Positions 58,210 through 64,000 of a stretch of 64,000 nt of DNA are shown here, piece by piece. Made by a program: the position numbers and the translations under genes. The stretch covers positions 63,013 to 127,012 of the forward strand of contig CABIXF010000003.1 of NCBI GenBank assembly GCA_902362595.1, written 5' to 3'. This DNA comes from Bacteroidaceae bacterium (GTDB lineage Bacteria > Bacteroidota > Bacteroidia > Bacteroidales > Bacteroidaceae). Positions within the stretch are counted from its first letter, which is position 1. Every line of letters begins with the position of its first letter. The notes under the pieces were generated by a model. That model was not told where the DNA came from, made no database searches, and worked only from the letters and a program-made list of their open reading frames with translations.

Positions 58210-59205
58210 TTATTCATTGCATGCCTCGGCAATGTGCTTGACAATGCCCGGTCCTTCATAAATAAAGGCAGAGTACACCTGTACCAAATGAGCCCCCGCA
58301 TTGCGCATGACTCTTGCCTCGGTCGGTGTCATCACTCCCCCTGCTCCAATCAGAAGCATATCCTTGGGCGCATGTGCCGACAAGTATTTCACTATTTCTA
58401 CCGACTTATAAATAACCGGCAGTCCGCTGATACCTCCCGCTCCAACCTGCGTCACCTCTGCCTGACTGGAATGAATCAGCAACGAACGGTCCTGAGTTGG
58501 TCCCGTGGCAATAAACCCATCCATGTGATGTACTTTGGCAAATTCAATAATGCCATCCAGTTTTTCAACAGGCACATCTGCCGGAAGCTTCAACAAGACA
58601 GGCTTGTTCAAACGCTGCTTATGGACATCAAGAGCAGTCAATGCCCCAGCCAAGACCTCTGGAGTCATGCTCCCCCAGTTCACTGTATAATAATCCGCAT
58701 ACTGACCAAACGCTTCATATAATCCTGCGAGGTCGGCTGCAGCCCGCTCGTTATCGGCCGGACTATTGGTATTGATATTCACTCCCAGAATGTATTTTCC
58801 CTCACGCTTCCGCTGCAGGTTTTTCAAGAAAACCTCTTTTCCAGGATTATTGAAACCTGTACGCGATACCAATGCATGATCCTCAGGCAAACGGAAAATA
58901 CGTGGGGAAGGATTGCCTGCCACTTTTTCCGGCGTCACGGTTCCCACTTCCAGAAAGCCAAAGCCCAAATCACTCAGTTCGTCGAAACAACTTGCCTCCT
59001 TGTCAAATCCGGCAGAAAGACCCACCCGGTTACCAAAAGTCAAGTTCCGCCATTGAAACGGAGCAGTCTTGGGACGATAGTATGCCCGCACCAGACATTT
59101 CACTGGCGTTAAATGACGATACACATGAAGCAACCCCATAATCTGGTTGTGAATTTTCTCAGCATCGATGCGAAACAACCAGGGACGAAGAATAGATTTG
59201 TACAT
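58210..59205 (-). CDS. pyrD: Dihydroorotate dehydrogenase (class 2, quinone type)
   Basis: Oxidises dihydroorotate to orotate using FMN, passing electrons to quinone at the membrane. The N-terminal MYKSILRPWLFRIDAEKIHNQIMG is the membrane-associating helix of class 2. FMN/substrate segments: VGLSAGFDKEA, GFGFLEVGTVTPE, VNINTNSP, YTVNWGSMTP, IGAGGVMTPTEA. The chosen ATG (59205) gives MYKSIL; ATGs at 59211 and 59265 are alternatives. About 331 residues, normal. Confidence 0.94.
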   Translation of the reverse strand: MYKSILRPWLFRIDAEKIHNQIMGLLHVYRHLTPVKCLVRAYYRPKTAPFQWRNLTFGNRVGLSAGFDKEASCFDELSDLGFGFLEVGTVTPEKVAGNPSPRIFRLPEDHALVSRTGFNNPGKEVFLKNLQRKREGKYILGVNINTNSPADNERAAADLAGLYEAFGQYADYYTVNWGSMTPEVLAGALTALDVHKQRLNKPVLLKLPADVPVEKLDGIIEFAKVHHMDGFIATGPTQDRSLLIHSSQAEVTQVGAGGISGLPVIYKSVEIVKYLSAHAPKDMLLIGAGGVMTPTEARVMRNAGAHLVQVYSAFIYEGPGIVKHIAEACNE

Positions 59206-59232
59206 AAACATAATATTTTTAGTTTCGTGTGA

Positions 59233-59240
59233 CAAAATTA
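59233..59240 (-). promoter_or_regulatory. -7 element of pyrD
   Basis: TAATTTTG on the minus strand, 28 nt before the chosen ATG. The 22-bp palindrome array starts about 55 bp further upstream. No TTTG at -33. Confidence 0.45.
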
Positions 59241-59295
59241 CGACATCTCCTCGAAATTTTATCATAAAAAAAAGTTATCCCTTATTACCTTCCCA

Positions 59296-59428
59296 AAACG
59301 CCTAAGCATTCGGAATAAAACGCCTAAACGTTTTGATCGAAACGTCGAAACGTTTTAGTTGAAACGCCGAAGCGTTTGAGATGAAACGTTTAGGCGTTTC
59401 AGCACAAACACTTAGACGTTTTCAGAAG
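59296..59428. repeat. Six-unit 22-bp array of AAACG-N6-CGTTT palindromes
   Basis: Units begin at 59296, 59318, 59340, 59362, 59384 and 59406, exactly 22 bp apart. Each opens with AAAC and has CGTTT 11 bases later (unit 1 has CATTC; unit 6 opens AAACA). The 16-mer of unit 2 is the exact reverse complement of that of unit 5; unit 1 is a partial reverse complement of unit 6. The array is therefore a large dyad centred between units 3 and 4. It lies between the sbcC stop and the pyrD promoter. It does not encode an obvious peptide. Confidence 0.9.
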
Positions 59429-59456
59429 GTCTTCAAAAGTCTTCTTTTCTCTTCAT

Positions 59457-62400
59457 TTAAGTTCTACTCACCACCTCCACGCGGCTCAGTGTATGGTTCA
59501 CCCGCTCCACGTGAATCTGCGTGGCAATCCGTTCGCGCAGGGCCTCCACATGACTGATGATACCCACCTTCTTGCCGCCAATCTGGTGCAGCCTTTCGAG
59601 CGACTCCATCACCGTGTTCAGGTAATCGCTGTCCAGCGTGCCGAATCCCTCGTCGATGAAAAGCACATCCACCGAAAGACTCTTCCGGTTGAGCGACGAC
59701 AGTCCCAAGGCCAGCGCCAGCGACACCAGGAAACTCTCTCCACCCGAGATGGTGGAAGTGGGACGCTTCGCCCCACCCTGGTACTCGTCGCGCAGCAAGA
59801 TAGTCAGTCCCCCCGGCGGACACTCCATCCGGTAGCGGTCGGTCAGGCGGCTCAGGTAATGGTTGGCCCCGGCCAGCAACTGGCGGAGCACATAACTTTG
59901 GGCGATGTTGCGGAACTTCTTCCCGTCGGCACTGCCGAAGAGGGCAGCCACTCCCGCCCAGTTGTCCACTTCCTTCTGTTTCACCTCTATCTGTTCCTTG
60001 AGTTTCCGGATGCGCTGCAAGCCCTCTTCCTGATGCGCCAAAACCTGCGCAATGGCCCCCAGACGGGACACCTTCGCGGTCAGCGCTTCCTCCCGGCGAG
60101 CCATCGTTTCTTCCACGACCTCCGGCGTCACCGCCTCCATATCCTGCGGACGCTGCGCCCGATGCCCCTCCAGTTCGCGGGCCACCCGCTCTTTTTCCGC
60201 CCGGCACGCAGCCAGTTCATTGTCCAGTTTCTGCAAGGTACGGCGGGCCGTCTGCACTTTCTCCACCTCCAGCCCCGCCAGCTTCTCCAGGTATTCGCCC
60301 GAGATTTCCGGATGGGCCGCCAGGAAGGCTTCTACGCCCGCCCTCTTTTCTTCCGCCAGCTTGCGGGAAGTCTGCAAAGCCTGACAGACGGAAAGCACCG
60401 CCGCGTGCAAGGCATTCCACCGGGCCGGAAGCCCCTCGGGACACGGACCGTCGGGCACCGCCTCCCCGTCTGTCTCTTTCCAGGCCGGACACACCGTCCA
60501 GATGGACAGCCGTATCTCCTCCACCTGATTCTGCTGCCCCGTGAGCGACTCCACCTGATGTGCAAGTCTTTCCTTCTCTTTCTGCCGTTCCGCATAACAG
60601 GCCACTTCCTCCTGCAAGCGGGTGATAAATTCCTCCCGGCCGGTCTGCCAGTCGGCTTTCCACGGAACGAAAGTCACCAGCGCCTCCCCTTTCTCCATAC
60701 ACTGGGAAACGGTGAGCCGCTCCCGCGCGAGGGCTTCCTCCAGCATACGGAGTTCCGCTTCCAGACGGGACACGGCCTTGTCGGCCTCCTCCACCTTCCG
60801 GTGCCACTGCTCCCGGTCGGCGGTCAGCACCTCGCGTGCCTTGGTCAGCCCGTTCAACCGCTGCTGCAGATCCTCGGCCTGCTGCCACTGGGTGTCCAGC
60901 CGGCCACAAACCTCCTGCTGTGCCTGCAACGCCTGTTCCACCTGCGCCATCCCGTCGGCTGTCTCCGTCACCGCGGCCACCAGCGGCTGCTGCTTCACCG
61001 CCGCCTCCGCCTGCCGGAAAGCCACTTCTGCCGCCGTTTCCTTCTTCGCTTCCATGGCTTCCTGCCGCGTCAGGGCACGCACCTCCGCCTCGGCCCGGGC
61101 CAAGGGCGCCAGTACCTCTTCCGTCCGGCGGGTCTTTTCCGACAGCAAGACACGTACCGGCTCCAGCAACGACACAAAGTGGGCTTCATTCTCCAGATCC
61201 TCCTCCACCGGACGGCCACAGACCGGACACACATCGCCTTTCGACAGCCGGGCACGTGCCTCCCGCGCCCAGTCCGTACACGCCATCTGCTGCTTGTCGT
61301 ACACCTGCTGCACTTCCTCCTTTTCCTTGCGGCACGCCTCGGCCTGTGCTTTCAGTTCCTCCACCGCCTGCTGCTGCCGACGGCTCTCTTCCTGCAAAGC
61401 CTTCCGGTTCTGCTGCACCTCCAGCCAAGCCTTTTCCTTCTCCATCTGGAGCGCCAGTGCCTCCCGCAACGCCTTCCAGTCGCCCAACCGGGTATCGGCT
61501 GCCTGCTTCTCCCGCCGGAGCTTCTCCGGCTGCAAGGCCTCCAGCTGCGTGCGGCAAGCCGTGACTTCCGCCTGTTTCTTTTCTTCTATCTTCCGGGCTT
61601 CTTCATACGCCGCTGCAGCCTTCTGACGTGCCTCGGCTATCTTCCGCTGCTCTGCCCCCTTGTGGACCTGCTCCTTCCGGCAATCCTCCGTCACCTGAAG
61701 CGCCCGCCGAATTTGGTCGGACAAGGCCGTGAGCGACTGCACCGCCTCGTACACCGGCACCTTCTCCTGCACCCCGGCGAGGAAGTTCTCGCACGCCGCC
61801 AGTTCCTTCCGGCTACGGTCGCGCACCCGCTCCAACCGGACATACTCCCCGTTCAGGACATGATACTTCTGGGCCAGCCGGGCCAGTTCCTCTTCCGACG
61901 TGCGGATGCGCTGCTGCAAAGTCACCTGCTCGGTCCACTGGAAACGCACGTCAGCCGTACGGTCCCAATCCTCCAGCAACGCCTTGTTGCGCCTGTAGCC
62001 TTCCGACTCCACCCGTTCCGTCACGGTCTGGAGCGCCTTTCCGGCCTCCTCCTGTGCCAGTACCAGCTTTTGCTCGTCGGTCATCCATTTCCGCAAATCC
62101 TGCCATTGCTTCAGTTCCTTGCGGAGTGTCGTGGTCTCTGCCGTCACCTGCGTCTGTTCCGCCTGCAACGCCACCAGCTCTTCGTCGCCCAACAGCACGA
62201 TGCCGCCCGTCTGTGCCTTCAGTTCCTGCAACTCGGCCTCTTTTTCGGTCTTCATCACATAGATTTCCCGGCTGATGCGCGAATAGATTTCCGTGCCCGT
62301 GAGTTTCTCCAGGATGTTCGATTTCTCTTCCTCCTTGCTCTTGAGGAACTTGGTAAACTCTCCCTGCGCCAGCAGCGTGGTCCGGCAGAACTGCTCGAAA

Positions 62401-62885
62401 GTGAGGCCGATGCGCCGTTCAATCTCCGCCCGCGTCTCCGTCGACTTGTTGGTGAGCGGGGTACCGTCCTGCAAGGAAAGGGTCCACACCACTTTCTGGA
62501 TTTTTCCACCCGCCTTGTTGCGCGCCCTTGCCACGCTCCACACCGCCCGCAGAGCCTCCCCCGCGGCATCCGTGAACCACAGTTCCACCTGCGCCGACAC
62601 ACTGTCGCGCCGCATCAGCATGCGGGAATCGTCGATGCTCACACCTTCCGTCTGCCCCGAGAAACTGTCGTTCTCGTCCTGATAGCGTTCGTTGGCCGCC
62701 TGTTTCAGGCGGGGCGTGGTGTTGTAAAGGGCCAGGCACACCGCATCCAGCAACGTGGACTTGCCCGCTCCCGTCGGTCCGCAAATCAGGAAGATGGAAT
62801 CCTCGCCCAACGGCCCGTGTGCAAAGTCAATGCACGCCTTCTCGATGGAAGCAATATTTTCGATAATGAGTTTCTGTAATTTCAT
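59457..62885 (-). CDS. sbcC: DNA double-strand nuclease/ATPase subunit SbcC
   Basis: 1142 residues, SMC/Rad50-like. Walker A CGPTGAGKST (about 35-44) in the N-terminal ATPase lobe; two long coiled coils (rich in Glu, Gln, Ala, Arg); a zinc hook with CPVCGRP at about residues 550-557; and the C-terminal lobe with the TISGGESFLVSLALALGL signature and Walker B DVLFIDEGFGTLD. With SbcD it cuts hairpins and processes DNA ends. High GC content relative to the neighbours; not unusual for this gene. It starts 6 bp after sbcD stops. Confidence 0.97.
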   Translation of the reverse strand: MKLQKLIIENIASIEKACIDFAHGPLGEDSIFLICGPTGAGKSTLLDAVCLALYNTTPRLKQAANERYQDENDSFSGQTEGVSIDDSRMLMRRDSVSAQVELWFTDAAGEALRAVWSVARARNKAGGKIQKVVWTLSLQDGTPLTNKSTETRAEIERRIGLTFEQFCRTTLLAQGEFTKFLKSKEEEKSNILEKLTGTEIYSRISREIYVMKTEKEAELQELKAQTGGIVLLGDEELVALQAEQTQVTAETTTLRKELKQWQDLRKWMTDEQKLVLAQEEAGKALQTVTERVESEGYRRNKALLEDWDRTADVRFQWTEQVTLQQRIRTSEEELARLAQKYHVLNGEYVRLERVRDRSRKELAACENFLAGVQEKVPVYEAVQSLTALSDQIRRALQVTEDCRKEQVHKGAEQRKIAEARQKAAAAYEEARKIEEKKQAEVTACRTQLEALQPEKLRREKQAADTRLGDWKALREALALQMEKEKAWLEVQQNRKALQEESRRQQQAVEELKAQAEACRKEKEEVQQVYDKQQMACTDWAREARARLSKGDVCPVCGRPVEEDLENEAHFVSLLEPVRVLLSEKTRRTEEVLAPLARAEAEVRALTRQEAMEAKKETAAEVAFRQAEAAVKQQPLVAAVTETADGMAQVEQALQAQQEVCGRLDTQWQQAEDLQQRLNGLTKAREVLTADREQWHRKVEEADKAVSRLEAELRMLEEALARERLTVSQCMEKGEALVTFVPWKADWQTGREEFITRLQEEVACYAERQKEKERLAHQVESLTGQQNQVEEIRLSIWTVCPAWKETDGEAVPDGPCPEGLPARWNALHAAVLSVCQALQTSRKLAEEKRAGVEAFLAAHPEISGEYLEKLAGLEVEKVQTARRTLQKLDNELAACRAEKERVARELEGHRAQRPQDMEAVTPEVVEETMARREEALTAKVSRLGAIAQVLAHQEEGLQRIRKLKEQIEVKQKEVDNWAGVAALFGSADGKKFRNIAQSYVLRQLLAGANHYLSRLTDRYRMECPPGGLTILLRDEYQGGAKRPTSTISGGESFLVSLALALGLSSLNRKSLSVDVLFIDEGFGTLDSDYLNTVMESLERLHQIGGKKVGIISHVEALRERIATQIHVERVNHTLSRVEVVSRT

Positions 62886-62891
62886 GCGTTC

Positions 62892-64000
62892 TTATTCCTC
62901 TTCTTGGGTCTGCACCCGTTTCACAGCCTCTTCCAGCAGGTCGAGCATTTCCGGCGAAATGTCGCGCTGGAACTTATCGCGATAATAGATGGCGGCCACC
63001 TGCGACGGAGAGAAAGTCTGCAAACGGTCCACGTCAAGTTCCGTCGTTTCCTCGGTCGGTTCCGCCGTATCCCGTTCCCACTTGTAACGGCAGAAACGGC
63101 ACTGCTTGCCACGGGTCAGTTCGTAGGCCCGCTCCATGCAATAGGCCGGAGGCACGTCCTGAATACGGACATGCAGCTGCACGTACAGCTTTTCTTCGTC
63201 GGGAAGGGCCTGCAAGACCGCCAAAGCTTCTTCCAGGGGGACAGCCTGCGCGGGCAGCACCTTCAAGGGCCAGAGGTTCCGCACGGGGCACGTACGCACT
63301 TCGGGCGCAGCACCGTGTGAGGCCAGTTCCACTACGCTCACGGAATGTCCGTAACTCTCGTCGAAGCTGACGGGCAGCGGAGAACCGCAATAGCGGGCCC
63401 GTCCGCCGGGCAAGGTCTGCGGAAAATGAATGTGTCCCAGGGCCAGGTAATCATACCCCTCGCCCATCAGACGAATATCGGTGTAATCCATGCCGCCGCG
63501 TCCGTCGTCCTGTCCAGTAATATCGCTTCCCGTCACGGCCAGATGGGCCATCAGCACCACCGGCAGCCGGGCCACGTTCCGCTCCGCCACCCGGTCGAGC
63601 AAGGTCTGGATAAAGAAGCGCTGCCGGTCTTCGCGCGGCACCTCCTCGTCCAGAGACGGGAAGTTCTGCGGATACACATGAGGTAGGGCCACCACATAGC
63701 CCCTCAGTTCCCCGTTTCCATCCTTTACCTCCACGAGATGACGCTCCAGATCCACCTCGCCCGCCTCGTTGCGGCAGATGGAGCCGACCACGGTCACTCC
63801 GGCATACTTCCACAGGTTGCGGCTGATTTCCAACTTGGAACTGCTGTCGTGATTGCCCGCCGTAATGACAATCTGCATCGACGGACACGTCTCGTGCAAG
63901 GCCACCAGGGCATCGGTGTACAACCGCTGGGCAGAGGCCGAAGGGCTACAGTAATGAAACACGTCGCCCGACACAAGCAACGCATCGGGCTGTTCTGCGG
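62892..64000 (-). CDS. sbcD: Exonuclease subunit SbcD (partial, N-terminus beyond window)
   Basis: Mre11-like Mn2+ nuclease partner of SbcC. Visible motifs: SGDVFHY, TAGNHDSSSKLE, LMAHLAVTG, ALGHIHFPQTL. The reading frame is open to the edge at 64000 (AEQPDALLVSGDV...), so the first ~50 residues with the DWH motif are missing. About 369 codons are visible. Confidence 0.94.
   Translation of the reverse strand, partial: AEQPDALLVSGDVFHYCSPSASAQRLYTDALVALHETCPSMQIVITAGNHDSSSKLEISRNLWKYAGVTVVGSICRNEAGEVDLERHLVEVKDGNGELRGYVVALPHVYPQNFPSLDEEVPREDRQRFFIQTLLDRVAERNVARLPVVLMAHLAVTGSDITGQDDGRGGMDYTDIRLMGEGYDYLALGHIHFPQTLPGGRARYCGSPLPVSFDESYGHSVSVVELASHGAAPEVRTCPVRNLWPLKVLPAQAVPLEEALAVLQALPDEEKLYVQLHVRIQDVPPAYCMERAYELTRGKQCRFCRYKWERDTAEPTEETTELDVDRLQTFSPSQVAAIYYRDKFQRDISPEMLDLLEEAVKRVQTQEEE

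Noticed and set aside
59296..59428. CRISPR array interpretation of the 22-bp repeats
   Set aside because: There are no unique spacers of 30 bp, the units are adjacent and degenerate, and no cas gene is nearby.
59493..62879. 1128-codon open frame on the plus strand opposite sbcC
   Set aside because: It is the mirror of a high-GC coiled-coil gene whose Glu/Lys/Gln codon pattern removes stops from the opposite strand. Its translation is Leu/Arg/His/Pro-rich with no domain or start context.

Overview
This window reads as a chromosomal segment of a gut-type Bacteroidales, most likely Bacteroidaceae (Bacteroides/Phocaeicola-like). The genus cannot be fixed from sequence alone. The case rests on many promoters with the Bacteroidota -7 element TAnnTTTG, three of them with TTTG at -33. 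It also rests on an F-type ATPase operon ordered atpD-C-x-B-E-F-H-A-G, and on families typical of the phylum: DUF4836, DUF3078, PorT-like barrels, a Wza/SLBB exporter, an HU-CCDC81/SPOR protein and a NupG-type permease. Nothing looks like a large island; almost every gene is a single-copy housekeeping or envelope gene.

Layout. 1-2576: pyruvate phosphate dikinase, C-terminus cut by the window edge. 2.8-6.4 kb: rRNA uracil methyltransferase (RlmD type), RluA-family pseudouridine synthase, HAD hydrolase, small lipoprotein. 6.6-14.0 kb: complete ATP synthase operon on the minus strand. 14.3-23.3 kb, minus: lipoprotein; ABC permease, ATPase and DUF4836 lipoprotein; rsmE; DUF151 nuclease-like protein; nucleoside permease; polysaccharide exporter. 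23.7-26.1: class A PBP. 26.2-31.8, plus: pyrB-pyrI, flavin reductase, PorT-like barrel, glyA, OmpA lipoprotein, mtgA. 31.8-33.9, minus: TRIC-type channel and DUF3078 protein. 34.2-40.0, plus: pyrG, yidC, S9 peptidase. 40.1-40.3: two identical tRNA-Pro(UGG) genes. 40.4-45.8: a hypothetical protein, an AT-rich near-empty stretch, acetyltransferase, membrane protein, recR, engB, lipoprotein, ugd. 45.9-47.6: HU/SPOR protein and zinc-ribbon/FHA protein. 47.7-52.9: group-B-like [FeFe]-hydrogenase with its complete maturase set hydE-hydG-hydF. 52.9-58.2: secreted protein, RIC/YtfE di-iron repair protein, His-rich CobW GTPase, a GH28-like gene broken by an amber codon, HD-domain protein. 58.2-64.0: pyrD, sbcC and sbcD (5' end cut by the edge).

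How it fits together. The physiology is that of an anaerobic fermenter: PPDK links PEP and pyruvate, the hydrogenase can dispose of electrons as H2, and the ATPase links ATP to the membrane potential. YtfE next to a CRP/FNR-like dyad suggests defence against nitrosative or oxidative damage to Fe-S proteins. Four pyrimidine genes in three loci (pyrBI, pyrG, pyrD) and several envelope functions complete the region.

Most unusual signals: (1) a strict 22-bp array of six degenerate palindromes between sbcC and pyrD whose units mirror each other about the array centre; (2) an amber codon in the GH28-like gene; (3) a perfect TGTCAC-N4-GTGACA dyad about 40 bp upstream of the predicted ytfE start; (4) an uncharacterised membrane ORF overlapping atpB by 86 bp and a 21-bp hairpin between atpH and atpA; (5) the self-contained hydrogenase cluster.
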